DNA of 64,000 nucleotides, taken from assembly GCA_947095535.1 (NCBI GenBank), contig OX352774.1:264093843-264157842 (forward strand), written 5' to 3'. A model generated the notes under the pieces. It had not been told where the DNA came from. It made no database searches and was given only the letters and a program-made list of their open reading frames with translations. The DNA is from Poecilobothrus nobilitatus. Lineage: Eukaryota; Arthropoda; Insecta; Diptera; Dolichopodidae. A program made the position numbers and the translations under genes. Below, one piece after another: positions 22,622 through 36,349 of this stretch. Numbering within the stretch: the first letter of the stretch is position 1; each line of letters begins with the position of its first letter.

Positions 22622-23956
22622 AACAAGGTAGAATTTAAATCAACGGTTTTTAAAAGCGCACATTTCCAAAATACAATACAAACTGTTTAGAATTGTTATT
22701 TGCACAAAAATTTTAAAATTTAAAAAATAAAATTTAAGAAATTTTTTGTAATAAGAAAATATGTGAAAATAACACTTTTCTGGAATTTTGAGGGGCTGTA
22801 AGTCTTGAACCCTATATAAGTAAGAAAAATCATTAACACACGTAAAAATATATTACTTGAGCTTTAATTTTTATGTTTTACCGAAGAAAAATTTGTACAG
22901 GTGCTTAAGTTGCAGGTGTCTAAAAATAGCAAATTTTCAATTTTTCAGCCCTAATACCTCTTAAACAGGGAGTGGCGCAAATTTTCTAAGGAAACTTATA
23001 CTAATTCTAAAAGTTCTTTCTGCTCTCAAAATTTCAGGTTCCTATCTAAAGGCGTGCCGGAATTATGAAAAAAGAAATATCATGCAAAATTTGGTTTTAA
23101 CATAACGGTAAATTTAAATAGTAAATTACATATAATTTTAATATTGGTTTATGTAGATAATAAAATTTCCAGTCTTTTGGCGGTTTTAGATTGCAAAACT
23201 ATTACACAGACCATGAGATAAATACATCTGAAAATGGGGCTTTTTCGTAATTTCGAAAGGCTGTACCTCTGGAACCCTATATAACTAAAATAAACCTTTA
23301 ACACACGTTAAAATATATTACTGTAGCTTTAATTTTTATGCCGAAAGCTTTTATTTTTTTCCGAAGTAAAATGTGTACAAATTCCTAAGTTGGGGGTGTT
23401 TAAAAATAGCAAATTTTCAATTTTTGAGCCCTAATAGTTCATAAACAAGGGGTGGCCCAAAAAAATTTCTGGGCAAACTTATTCTAATTCTAAAAGTTCT
23501 TTCTTGCCACAAAATTTTAAGCCGCTATCAAAAATCGTGCCGGAGTTATGAAAATAGAAAAATCATGCAAAATTTGGTTTTCACATAACGGTAAATTTAA
23601 ATACTAAATTTAAAAAAATTTTATAATTTTGATATTAATTTACAAAGATAAAAGAAATACCTGTCGCATGACGTTTTCACATTGAAAAAATATTAAGCGT
23701 AACATAAGATATATGCATTTAAAAATAGGGCTTTTTCAAAGTTTGAGGAGCTGTACCGCCGTAATGGATGGTGCTACATAAAAAGGTTGTTCCACAAAAT
23801 TATTTTTTTTATGAGACCTACCCATGGTTAAAATTTCTTTTCTCTTTCTTTAACAATGTAGAAGTTTTGTAAACAGATGGACAGACGGACGGAGGGACAG
23901 AGTGAAATTAATAAGCACATTTTTTCAAAATTTTTTTGGAAATGCGCTAAAAAGCT
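22622..23956 (-). mobile_element. GTCC-repeat family, copy B (minus strand)
   Basis: This is a copy of about 1.33 kb in reverse orientation. On the plus strand it starts AACAAGGTAG (reverse of the family 3' end CTACCTTGTT) and ends GCGCTAAAAAGC (reverse of the 5' start). The microsatellite reads GGAC (about 23879-23899). The body has the same three diverged units as copy A. It is non-coding and faces copy C across about 190 bp, so the two form a long inverted repeat. Confidence 0.75.
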
Positions 23957-24148
23957 TTTGTACGAATATTTTAGAATTGACAAGAGAAACTACAGTTTTT
24001 CTCTCTATTATAGTTTCAATTCCTTATGATTTTTTTATGTGCTCCATAATTTAATATATTCGAAATGAATCCTCACTAAACAATTTACTAAATATGTTTG
24101 GTGTTTAGATGCATTTATAGATGCATCTTTTTAAAGCACATAATACTT

Positions 24149-25473
24149 CCTGTTTTTAGCACATTTCCAAAAAAATTTTGAAAAAATGTGCTTATTAGTT
24201 TCACTCTGTCCCTCCTTCCGTCCGTCCGTCTGTTTACAAAACTTCTTCACCGTTAAAGATAGAGAAAAAAAATTTTAACCATGGATAGGTCTCATAAAAA
24301 AAATAATTTTGTGGAACAACTTTTTCATGTAGCCCCCCCCCATTACGGAGCTACACCCCCTCAAACTTTGAAAAAGCCCTATTTTTAAATGCATATATCT
24401 TATGTTCTGATTAAGATTTTTTCAATCTGAAAACGTCATTCGACAGGTATTTTTTTTAACTTTGTAAATTAATATCAAAATTATACAATTTTTTTAAATT
24501 TAGTATTTAAATTTACCGTTATGTGAAAACCAAATTTTGCATGATTTTTCTACTTTCATAACTCCGGTACGCTTTTAGATAGAGGCTTGAAATTTTGAGG
24601 CAAGAAAGAACTTTAAGAATTAGTATAAGTTTGCTCAGAAAATTTTTTTGGACCACCCCCTGTTTATGAGCTATTAGGGCTCAAAAATTGAAAATTTTCT
24701 ATTTTTAAACACCTGTAACTTAGGAACCTGTACACATTTTACATCTGCAAGACATAAAAATTAAAGCTACAGTAACATATTTTTACGTCTGTTAAAGGTT
24801 TATTTTAGTTGTAAAGGGTTCCAAAGTTGCAGCTCTTCAAAATTGCGAAAAAGCCCAATTTTCAGATGTATATATCTCAGGCTCTGCGTAATAGTTTTGC
24901 AAGCTAAATCCGCCAGAAGATCGAACATTTTATTATCTATATAAAACAATATCAAAATTATGCAATATTTTGAAATTTACTATTTAAATTTACCGTTATG
25001 TGAAAACCACATTTTGCATGAAATTTCTTTTTCATAACTCCGGCACGCTTTTTGATAGAGGCTTGAAATTTTGAGCCAAGAAAGAACTTTTAGAATTAGT
25101 ATAAGTTTGCTCAGAAAATTTTTTTGGACCACCCCTTGTTTATGAGCTACTAGGGCCTCAAAAATTGACACCTGTAACTTAGGCACCTGTACAAATTTTT
25201 CTTCGGCAAGACATGAAAATTAAAGGTTCAATAATATATTTTTACGTGTGTTAACGACTTTTCTTAGTTATATAGGATTCCGGACTTACGGCCCCTCAAA
25301 ATTCCAGAAAAGATCTATTTTCACATATTTTCTTATTACAAAAAATTTCTTAAATTTTCAAATTTTTGTGCAAGTCCCAATGCTAAACAGTTCTGTATTG
25401 AGTTTTGAGAATTCTGTATTGAGTTTTGGAAATGTGCGCTTTTAAAAACCTTTGATTTACTTTCTACCTTGTT
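24149..25473 (+). mobile_element. GTCC-repeat family, copy C
   Basis: This is a copy of about 1.33 kb starting at CTGTTTTTAGCACATTTCC and ending at CTACCTTGTT. The microsatellite is at about 24207-24231. It is very similar to copies A and D across the body, including the poly-C stretch of 'tagcccccccc' and the ttaccgttatgtg motif that occurs in each unit. A small local deletion relative to copy A lies near 25160, where 'aaaaattgacacctgtaac' is shortened. It has no coding capacity; open frames of about 65 codons over 24980-25445 are translations of the repeat. Confidence 0.75.
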
Positions 25474-27701
25474 TTTTTTGGGTTAAATTTGAGATTTTCA
25501 TCCTTTTCTTTAAATCCTTCAACTAAAATATCTAAACGTTTAATAAAACGAATAACAAAACAAAATAATATTTGAAAAAAATTATTATGTATGAGAATTG
25601 TACAAGGCATTTAATCATTGATAACCTCAAAAGACCTGGAAATAAACACATTCAAAACACAAGTCAAATATATTTCTTTTGCTTAAAGAAAGTGAATCAT
25701 TTCTAAAGCTGAAACGTAATTTTCTGTGTTTTTTTTAAAATAATAATCAGTTGATACAATAAACAGTTGTCCATACAAATATTTGGATTTTTTCGTATAT
25801 TTTAATTTACAAAAATTATAAATAATGGTTATTTAATTTTTAATATCTGACTACAAATCCTTTTGTGGCATATTAACAAATTTTGAGTAAAATACCTAAT
25901 GTAAAATTCTTGAAAATTTAAATCAATATTTCATATTATTTAAATTTGTATTATAAATATTAAATGATAAATATTGTTAGAGCAACTTCTCTTTAGTGTA
26001 TGCTAAGATATATAAGAGAAAATTAAGTACATATAGGTATATTTAAATTAATTCGTTTTACCTTTTATTTTATAAATTATTATTTTATGCAAGGCTATAA
26101 AAATTGAAAACAAAAATTTTATGTGAAAGTTAATGAAACAATACTTGCAAACTAAAAAATTAAATTAGTAGGTCAAGAAGAGATTCTGAAAAAAGGATGT
26201 GTTTTTTTTTTTAAATATAAAAGTTTGAATTAAGTACAATTTTAATTTTTGATTTTTAGCAATAGAATAAAAATTTCAAAGTTATTTAAATATTAATGGA
26301 CTAAAATTAAATAGATCTTTAAAAAATTGTCGTGAATATGTACAATAAAAGAAAAATTCATATTCCATTTATTTTCATGTACATATTTAATATTTTAATC
26401 TTCACTATAAAGATTAATTTTGAATGAATTAATCAAAACATTAAAATCTGAATTTATAACTATGATTAAATACATTGCATGTTATATATATAAAAAAAAA
26501 AAACCTATAATTTTCACGCTGTTATTCATATATATAATAAAATAAAAATAACTACTTTTAATAGTGTTTTAAGGACTTTAGCTAATTCCGATTTGGAAAG
26601 TAACAAAATTTATTGTTGTTAACTTAAACAAAATAAATTTTTTTTTTTTTTAAAACAATGGAGAAAGGGTTAATAAAAAATTTTTATGTAAAAATATTGA
26701 AAAACATTTATTTATTATTTTTTTTTTTAAATTAACATTTACGGTTTATGTCAATAAACATGTGGACATATGGAACAAAATATTAAATAAATAAATAAAG
26801 AAAAAATTTCAACACGCCCAAAGTTATGCAAATATTTTTACTAATAATTTTCGAATGACATTTTTTTTTTTTTAAACATTATTAAGTCACAAATATTGTT
26901 ATTTTTCGATTAAAGTTAAAATGTAATTATACCTTGTTTCGGGGACAATAATTATTAAATACTTTAATACAATAATATTTAGTAATTTTATAGCAACAAC
27001 CACAACATTTAAGATTGGTATTTAAAATATAATATGAACAACATTGAAAATAACAAGATTAACACTATACCCAAAACAATGTTAAATAATGATATCGTGA
27101 TTTTGTTAATTATATTTAATAATATTAATTTCACTAAAAAAATGTATATAAATATGTTCTCTGTACTTTTCTAACTTAACAATAATGTTTATTTTAATTC
27201 AAAAATATTTCTTTTGTTAAATATTGTTGCTCGTGTTGATAGTCTTGTTTGGTTTTTAGTTTTTTTTTTTGTTTACTGTTATTTAGTGTACCTCATTTTA
27301 AAAAGGACTTAATTTTTTTTTCCATAATGAAAATGTTAATGCTTATGTAATTATTTAAAATAGCGTGTACCATATATTATTAGAATAGGACTTTAATTTA
27401 AACAGAATTTTATTGTTATTTTATTTTTTTTTTATAGAATACAAAAGTTTTTTTTTTACATTCATTCATTTTTTTTATTGTTATTACAGTTTTAATGATT
27501 TTTGTATTCAAAGTTTATTGCATTGGTCTCATTATATAAATCTAATTACTTTCCTAAATATTAAATACAATTAGATTCAATAAACTCATTAGAATTAGTC
27601 TCATTCGTATACTTATGGTTTCATTTTAATATTTTTTCATTTTTAATTCTTAGTTCTTACTTTTCCCTTTTCATTTAAATTTATAATATTTTTTTTTTAA
27701 A
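25474..27701. other. AT-rich stretch of about 2.2 kb without genes
   Basis: Only A/T-rich low-complexity sequence with several long homopolymers. Confidence 0.5.
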
Positions 27702-28980
27702 TCCTTTTTAGCACATTTCCAAAAAAATTTTAAAAAAATGTGCTTATTAGTTTCACTCTGTCCGTCCGTCCGTCCGTCCGTCCGTCTGTTTACAAAACTT
27801 CTACACCGTTGAAGATAGAGAAAAAAAATTTTAACCATATGTAGGTCTCATAAAAAAAATAATTTTGTGGAACAACTTTTTCATGTAGCCCCCCCCCCAT
27901 TACGGAGCTACACCCCCTCAAACTTTGAAAAAGCCCTATTTTTAAATGCATATATCTTATGTTCTGATTAAGATTTTTTCAATCTGAAAACGTCATTCGA
28001 CAGGTATTTTTTTTAACTTTGTAAATTTATATCAAAATTATACAATTTTTTTAAATTTAGTATTTAAATTTACCGTTATGTGAAAACCAAATTTTGCATG
28101 ATTTTTCTACCTTCATAACTCCGGCACGCTTCTAGATAGAAACTTGAAATTTTGAGGCAAGAAAGAACTTTTAGAATTAGTATAAGTTTGCTCAGAAAAT
28201 TTTTTCGGACCACCCCCTGTTTATGAGCTATTAGGGCTTAAAAATTGAAAATTTGCTATTTTTAAACACCTGTAACTTAGAAACTTGCACACATTTTACT
28301 TCTGCAAGATGTAAAAATTAAAGCTACAATAATATATTTTTACGTGTGTGAAAGGTTTATTTTAGTTGTAAAGGGTTCCAAAGTTGCAGCTCTTCAAAAT
28401 TGTAAAAAAGCCCCATTTTTTGCAATCTAAAACCGGTAGAAGGTCGAAAATTTTATTATCTATATAAAACAATATCAAAATTATGTAATATTTTGTAATT
28501 TACGTTTTAAATTTACCGTTATGTGAAAACCACATTTTGCATGAAATTTCTTTTTTCATAACTCCGGTACCCCTTTAGATAGGAACCTGAAATTTTGAGA
28601 CAAGAAAGAACTTTTAGAATTAGTATAAGTTTCCTCAGATTTTTTGGTAGCGCTTCCTCTGTAAGAGTTATTACGCCCGAAAAATTGAAAATTTGCTATT
28701 TTTAGACACCTGTAACTTAGGCACCTGTAAAAATTTTTCTTCGGCAAGACATAAAAATTAAAGCTTCAATAATATATTTTTACGTGTGTTAACAGCTTTT
28801 CTTAGTTATATAGGATTCCGGACTTACGGCCCCCCAAAATTTCAAAAATGTCCTATTTTCACATTTTTTCTTATTACATGAAATTTTCAAATTTTTGTGT
28901 AAGTCACACTTCTAAACAGTTTGTATTGAGTTTTGGAAATGTGCGCTTTTAAAAACCGTTGGTTTACATTCTACCTTGTT
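27702..28980 (+). mobile_element. GTCC-repeat family, copy D
   Basis: A copy of about 1.28 kb with the cleanest microsatellite of the family: (GTCC)n at 27761-27785. It starts CCTTTTTAGCACATTTCC and ends CTACCTTGTT at 28980. It is slightly shorter than copies A and C, mainly because part of the second unit (near 28415, after 'gccccattttt') is deleted. The 3' hairpin AAACC-GTT-GGTTT is perfect here. Confidence 0.75.
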
Positions 28981-31900
28981 ATATATTATTATTAAGATCT
29001 TAGTTTTTGCGTTATGATAATTCAAAATATTATAATATATAGCTACAAATAAAAATTATATATATATATTAAGTACATTTTTAAACATGTCGTATAGGAA
29101 ACCTGTGACGGTTTATTTGTATACAAATTGTTAACTAATTAATATTAAATAAATATTATTCTTTTTAACACAATTTTTGAATAAAAATTTATGTCTGTTA
29201 GTTAATTTTATTAAATAATTACCTATTCCTTCAACATGTATATTTTAATAGAAATTAAAAATTTATGCAATTAATAACATAATGGCGTTATGGCTAGTTC
29301 GCCGAATTTTAAATAAAAAGGACTCGGATTCAAAATTCGATATTTCCAATATTAGTAATTTATAATATCGTAATAATTAATATCGTAACTTGTAATTAAT
29401 AATTTTCCTATAAAATAATAGATGGCGCACAAATATAATGCATGGTATATGTATTTGTGTTTCATAATCTTTTACAGTAGCTTACAGCTGAGTATATCAA
29501 CGATTTATTTTTAATAAGATATGAAGCTTATTCCAATATGAATAATAAGCGACTTTCTGGATGTCCTATGCGGCTCAATTAAATTGGTTCCCAAAACCAA
29601 AAACGAAAAAACTCTCCAAAATTTGTATAAAACTTTGGAGATTTTTGGATATTATGTAAAATCTTCCAAAATTTGCGACTTTTTACGTTTATTTTGCGGA
29701 CTTTAAAAAGAATTATATTTAGGGGACTTTTTCATATCTAAAAACATCTAAAATATTATCATGGAAAAATATTCTTAATCAAAAGTATTTTTCTGGGGTT
29801 GGGTGCGAAATTCCCAAAACAAGAAATTCCTTTTCAAATATATTTAAATATATCGTATATACTCTAATATATGTATTTAAATATTCAGAAAAGGGAATGT
29901 CCGGATTTTGAATACAACTCTAAAATTCATTCTAATTCAGAATTTGGCGTATATATAATCTATATGTACATATTTTGGATAAAGCGACAATTCTGATTTT
30001 AAATATAACTTTAAAGCCAGGACTAATGGTATGCCAATACGTACTTCTCTTCTACGTAAATTTCTACAATCACGGCTTCTCTTCAAAAATATTAAATTTC
30101 CTATGAAAATATTTCTCTATGAAAAATTATAAATAAATACAAAGCTATGATCTAACATCTGCTTCAATGATTAAATGGACATTACACATAAGTAATACTA
30201 ATATTCCTTCAAAGCCGTGCCATACAGCCTAAATAAATTGTATTCATTACTCTATTACGACCTATAAAAATTATAATAAACGCTTACAAGAAAAATGTTA
30301 GACTCTTTTTGTTGTCATGGTTTTTTAAATTAGTTATTTTCCAATTTTAGTTTTAAAAAACTAATTTTTCTGATCTAAAAAGTTAATAAAGATAAATAAT
30401 TAATACACATTTAGTAGTAGTAATGTCGAATTTACAAAAAAAAATCTAACCTTAAAAATCTTAAAGAAAATCATATCATCCAATAAAAATAAATAGTAAT
30501 AAATTAAGGCTTTCAAAAAATTCAAATAAAAACAAAATATACATTCATATAAAATATAAGTAGGATTTCAGTTAAAACAATAAAAATTTATTTTCAAAAT
30601 TTTTTATTTATTTTTTATTATTAGACAACTGCCAGTACCGTATCTCTTAAAGTGTCATAGATAGATAAGTTAATTACAAATTCAGGAAGTCTGAATATAA
30701 TCAGATAACTGAAAAAAAAAACTGATTCTCATACTAAAAATATATTTTTCTTTTTTTTTGGAATTATTTAAAAATATTATTTTTGTGGAAGAATGAATTT
30801 AATAAGAGAATAAAAGGAAAATCAGATAACTACATTAAAACAACCCTAAGACATTATTACTACAGGCAGGATGAAATAAAAATGTCAATAATCATCATGT
30901 TATCATAAAAATGGGACATTTCAAATGTCCTTGAATTTTTATCAAAAATCATTTTCTTTTTGTAAATAAATTTAAAAAAAAAACACTCTAAGTTTAAATT
31001 CAGAAAAATTTTCAAGCATCTTAAGATATATCATATAGATTAACTAGAAAAAAAAGGTTTTTTCTTTCAAAGTTTTCAATTTTTGGCTTTTTCTTCTTAG
31101 AAAACAATTTTTTCAAAAATTGTTATCCTTGAAAATGAAAAGTTTCTAGTCGAAAATAGAAAATGATTATGCGAGGTTATAATATTCTATTAATTTTCAT
31201 TGCACGTGGTTTTAAAACTTTTTTCTTTTGAATAAATGGAAATCTTTTGTATTAATAGGATGAAAAGAGTTCAAGGACATTCAATAAAATCCATTATAAA
31301 TCGTTTTTCTATAGAATTTTACAAAACAAGGGTTGATATTTCGATGTCAGTTCCAAAGAATTCAAGATTATGTACTGGTAAATTTAAAATTCTTTAAAAT
31401 TGAGTTTTTTTACTATTCGTATTATTATTATTTTAAGTTAATAAAATGACTCATGATGCAAGGAAGTTTTAATACAAAAGAAAAAATAAAAATTAATTTT
31501 ACATCAGAATTATTTCAAAATCATTTTACATCATTGGTTTACTATAAAATATTTTTTCATATTTACTCTTACATATATAATTTAAGAAAATATTTCAACT
31601 CTATCATAATTAGATTTTGATCAGAAACAGCGTTAGAAACAATTAATTTATTTTCTTTGTGTGTCTACGATGAGTTTAGCTTTCAAGTAATAATTCGTAA
31701 AGGTTTTTAATATTAGTTACTTTCAAAATTTACTAATAAGCCAATAAATTTTTTTATTTTTTTTATTTTTAATAACTTTTTCTCTCAATTTTCTGCCAAA
31801 TATTATTGAATGATATAAATTGCAGTTGCAAACCGCTGTTTTCACTGTTAGTTTTATTAAAGCTAAAATATTTTAAAATTTTCTTTCTGAGATAACATTG

Positions 31901-33532
31901 AAAGGAAAACTTTTAAACCAAAACAAAACAAATTCTATCACCACCCTCCGCAATTCAACTTGCCTTGAAACAAAAAAAAAAAAATACAACAATGCTTTTT
32001 TTTTCCTATTACCCTAGATTCATATTTCTTGTATACAACGTTTCAGTACTGCTTTTCACTACCTTATATATATTAAAAAACAGAGAACAAAAAAGAAACT
32101 GAAACACTCACAAAACTGTTAAGAAACACAAAAAAAAAAAAATTAAAAAGAAAATAACAGTAAAATGAAAATAACGTACATAATTCTTCGCCAATGCAAA
32201 TGAAAAATTATGTAAATTACCTTAAACATAACGGAATTATAAATTAAAAAAATTTTTTTTTTAAGGAAAAATTAGAAGAATTGTTAGTACACACACACAC
32301 ACACACATATATATAAAGCCACATAAACAAATGATAATAAAAGTTAGGTAAAGTATAAAATAAATGAACAAGTGAATGAATAACAGAACAAATAATCAAA
32401 ATATTTAAATTGGTTGTTTTTATTGTGCAGATATTCACCATCGCATCATATAAAATTCACCAACACCATCGACAATATTATTTCTATTATAACTTATACC
32501 ATTTATAGCCAATGAACAAAAAACTTAATATACCCAATACCATAATATATACAATACCATTAGCGTCATCCAATAACCAACATAGTCATGAAGAAATTTA
32601 TTTATTTTTTTTTCGTTTTCTTGTAGTTTTAAACATTGTACCGTAATATGAAATGAGCGGTGAGTAAAAAATGGTGGAAATGGTGTGTTTATATGTATAT
32701 GTTACCTGGATATAACAATGAATGCTTTTGTTTCATGTTATTAATTTTTAAATAATTGCAGAGAAATTTTTTTTTTGAAAATTTTTCATTATTTTCAATT
32801 GTTATTGTTGTTGCAATGTTTAATGTTGCAATTGCTGAGGGGGGGAGCAACCAAAACAAAAAAAAAATAAAAAAATAAATGGACGAGAAGAGAAAGAAAG
32901 TGAAATAATAAAAAGCTAAAATAATAATGCAAGTTTTTTAAACTATAATGTAAACAAAATAAAAAAGTAAAAGCATTTTCTCTTTTTTTTTGTGTATTGT
33001 TGCTGCTGCATTATTTTAATTTTAGTGTGTATTTTTTTTATTATTATTAGGTACCTGGACGTTTTTTTTTATTTTTTTACATTTACTATTATTGTTATAA
33101 GAACGTTGTACTTTTTAATGTTTTTATTATTATTTATTTTTGTTTTTTAAAGAGTGCTAGTAAACTAAAATCAAATTAATGCTAACTATGGTTATGTAAT
33201 TTCGTACGAAATAAAATGCAAATTTAATTTTTTTTTTATGGAACAGTAAAAGACGAATTTCGAATTTGTTTTTTTTTATTTGATGTTTAGTTGTTTTTAG
33301 GATTTTCAAATTAAAAAATATTTAATCTATCGCAAAAAAAAAAAAAAATTTAGAATGTATTGAATTTAATAAAGATGCTCTTAGTTTTATATTCAAATTT
33401 TATTATTACGAAAAATTTATTTATGGATTAGGTAACGATTAAAATTGTATTTCTGTGATAGTAATTGCCTAACAGTATGCAATTATATTTTTAAATAATT
33501 GAATTTTAAATATTATTTTTGAGTGGACCTAA
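28981..33532. other. AT-rich stretch of about 4.5 kb without genes
   Basis: No coding frame or RNA gene is supported. There is an AC/AT microsatellite at about 32289-32315 and a three-unit TGC run near 33001. Confidence 0.5.
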
Positions 33533-34330
33533 TTAACAAAGGGCTAGACTAATAATCTTTTTTCTAGACGCTACAAAGTTATACAAAGTTATTGTAGGAT
33601 TGGGTACAAAAATTGGAAGAAAATAGGATACTAATGGAGAGTTGAACGATAAATTAGAAACGAACATGTACAGGTACTTGTTTGAAAAGTTGCAAATTAT
33701 ATAATCGTCCCAATCAGGGAACATAATGAATGGAAGTATGTTCCAGATTTCGGTGGTTCTTACAATAAATGAGTTTACATAATCAGTTTTAAAACACATA
33801 GTAATTTCCACGGTGTAAAAAATGAGTACTTGTAGTCTCCCTAGTATTGTGTTGAAATTGCTTAAAGGGAGGCATTATTAATTTCATTTCAATAGAACAA
33901 ATGAGAGTTAATGCTCTAATATTTTTCTTTCTATAAAAGAGAGATAATGTACCAATATTTTGACGAATATTAAGAGGCGAGTACAAGTTACATGTATAAA
34001 AGGATCGCCAAACAGATGTAAAGCGCGATTTTGAATTTTATCCAGTTAACCTAATGAAAATTTGGAGCGCCAGTCCATATGTGGGAGGTGTACTCCATCT
34101 TGTGTCAATATATTATGCTTTATTAATAATGGCCGAAAGATAGGTCTTATAACGAGGAAAAAAACCGAAACTTTTAGCAGTCTTCGCTACATCGAAAATA
34201 TGCTCATTCCGCAGCCATACTACCAAAATAATTATTATAATATTAGATTTAAACAAGTAAATGTAACAGTAAGTCGATGCAACCGACTTATTAATACCCT
34301 ACACCTGAATAATTTGATTTAAATTAAAAA
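33533..34330 (-). pseudogene. Jockey/CR1-like LINE relic, C-terminal part of ORF2
   Basis: Reading the minus strand from about 34330 downward: a VAKTAKSFGF-like segment, a SHIW-GAP segment, LDKIQNRALHLFGDP (near 34040), then SPLNIRQNIGTLSLFYR (33986-33789) and finally YVNSFIVRTTEIWNILP (33811-33533). This order (LDxxQxRAxRLxGDP, LxxRRxxxxLxxFYR, sFxxRTxxxWNxLP) is the standard tail of jockey/CR1-type LINE polymerases without RNase H. Frames change at least twice and stops are present, so it is a dead, 5'-truncated copy. Confidence 0.8.
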
Positions 34331-34432
34331 TCCATACGTTTTTTGGCAGCTGCTTGAACCGCCTCCCTTTTCTTCCTTATTCAACTCGAATTTCATGAAC
34401 GTAAAAGAGGCAAATTTAAAATAAATAAATAA

Positions 34433-34480
34433 ATTCAAGAGTTTGAATATCAATGAGCTGACATTTCGCAATATTTTTAT
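34433..34480 (-). repeat. Short fragment of the jockey-like LINE found at 36350-37085
   Basis: About 40 bases, 'ttcaagagtttgaatatcaa' onward, closely match 36611-36650 in the neighbouring LINE relic. The minus strand would encode part of its C-terminal region (IAKCxLIDIQTLE-like). It is a scrap of the same family or a small local duplication. Confidence 0.55.
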
Positions 34481-34740
34481 TAATTTCTAAGCTATGCTTG
34501 TTAGGGTTTTGGAGGCGTGTGTCAGTTACCATCAGAATCAACACTGCAATTCATCTCAAATTTCAGATACATAGGGGAAACATTACAGAACACTGTTCCA
34601 CCAATTTTAAAGGTTCTATCTTTATTAGTTTTGGAGAAAATCTCTTTTGCTCCGGGCTCTTCGAAAGCTTCCAGAATATGAATCCATGGACAGTTTTTTC
34701 CCAGATGCAATCTCCACGTTCCTTTCGTAATTGGTATCTA

Positions 34741-34844
34741 AGTTTTCCTATCTTGGGCTGTCTCGTTGTTAAGATGCTTTTCTTTTAGGTCTTTTTGTAC
34801 TCTACTAAGCCATGTACACTTTGATCTACCAGGTTTTATTTTTG
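34741..34844 (-). pseudogene. RTE-like LINE fragment
   Basis: The minus strand from about 34844 reads KIKPGRSKCTWLSRVQKDLK and continues KEKHLNNETAQDRKT before a stop. GRPxxxWxxxVxxDLKxxxLxxExAxDRxxWR is the usual sequence close to the C-terminus of RTE-like polymerases. Only about 35 codons are recognisable. Two overlapping open frames of 60-95 codons just to the left (34498-34788) are not recognisable and may be its 3' flank. Confidence 0.6.
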
Positions 34845-36349
34845 GTGATTACGTGTCAATACCAACATAATCTTGACTCAGTAATTTTATCTTTAATCGG
34901 TGCTATTTTCATAGTACCACAAACGTAAACTTATTTTTGAGTATTATTTCATAGGTTCCAAAAGCTAGTAGCTCGTTTGATAGATGGAATTTTTTTCGGT
35001 TATTAACAATAAAAAGAATTATAATTTAAAACTTCATGATATTATAATATAATATTCGACCTAAAATTAATTTAAATGATTTAAAATATACAAAAAAAAG
35101 GAAACAAAAAAAAAACTTGGAATGGTTTAGCTCAAGTTTAATGCATACAAAAAAAAAAAAAAAAAACGTAAATAAATAAATAAACAAATCAAAATAAAAT
35201 AGAACAACAAAATTCATAAGAAAAAAAAATAAACAATAGAAAACAGACAAACAAAAAAAAAAAAAAAAAATATGGATTACCTAGATTTAATACAGTTTGA
35301 TAGACCGTAACTAATAAGAATGAAAGAGACAAACAATGACGTACACTGGAAACATATAATAATAGTTAGTAGTTCTGAAACGGAAATTATGTTTGTGTTT
35401 GTTTTTTTTTTTGTTTTGTTTTTATTTTTAATTTATGAACTTTAATAACAACTTCATATTTTAGGTATAAAGACAATATTATTTTATTTTTTTTTACTTT
35501 TTTTTGTTTTTGCGTTTCTACAAATTTTTTTTTTTTTTTAATAAATAAAAAACGATATTTATTAAATTATGAATAGAAAATTCTCTTTCAAAAATGTGAG
35601 TCAAGTATTTTTTTTTTTTTTTTATAAAACAAATATTAAGGTTTAATATAACTGTAAATAAAGTTAGAAAAAAAAATAAATAAATAATTGTTATTAAAGT
35701 GAATAAAAAAGGGAAGTATTTTTTTTGTTTGTTGTTTTTTTTTTTTTGTCAGATATGGGACATTTTTATTCAAAGTTATTGTTTTTATTCATGTATACCT
35801 CCGCTTCTAATAACTTATAAGTTATAACATGATATTTGTTGTTGTTTTTTTGCTTTTATTGGATTTCAATTCATTTTGAGTTTTAAAAAGCATTAAATGG
35901 AAAAACAAAACATTGAAAATTTCTATTTTTGAAATTAAATAATTTTTGAGATTTTATTTATTGAAATAAGAAATTATATGTCTTTCATGTACAATAGAAA
36001 TTTCCTATATTATATTATGTTTAAATGAAATTAGGTGAACTTTTTGCAGAATTATGAAACAATTAATTGAAAAATTTATTAAAAAAAAAAAAAAAATTAA
36101 AAATATTTTTAAATTTAAATTTTTGAATTTGTTTTGTGATGACACCGTTTTTAATAATTTACCCATCTTAATTGTCATCACTTCATGGATTTTAATCTGC
36201 TTTATTCATTATTGATTACACATTATTTTATTTTTCATTATTATATTCATTATTTATTTATTTATTTATAATCTATTGGGAGCATATCCCTTACAGATTT
36301 TTCGTTTATATACTGACATAACAAAAAGAAAAAAAAAAAAAGAATTTCT
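34845..36349. other. AT-rich stretch without genes
   Basis: The stretch has many long poly-A/poly-T runs, and nothing else is recognised. Confidence 0.5.

Noticed and set aside
24980..25445. Open frames of 65-68 codons on both strands
   Set aside because: They are translations of copy C of the GTCC family; equivalent frames in copies A, B and D are broken, so there is no selection for coding.
29281..29345. Possible tRNA-like sequence or third SINE head (ATGGCGTTATGGCTAG, then GGATTCAAAATTCG)
   Set aside because: Both boxes deviate from consensus, no stems form convincingly, and no duplication or tail was found. It may be an old SINE relic, but the evidence is too weak to list.
34498..34788. 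Overlapping 96- and 62-codon frames on opposite strands
   Set aside because: Neither is recognisable. Only the right-hand edge belongs to an RTE-like fragment on the minus strand, in a different part of the sequence.
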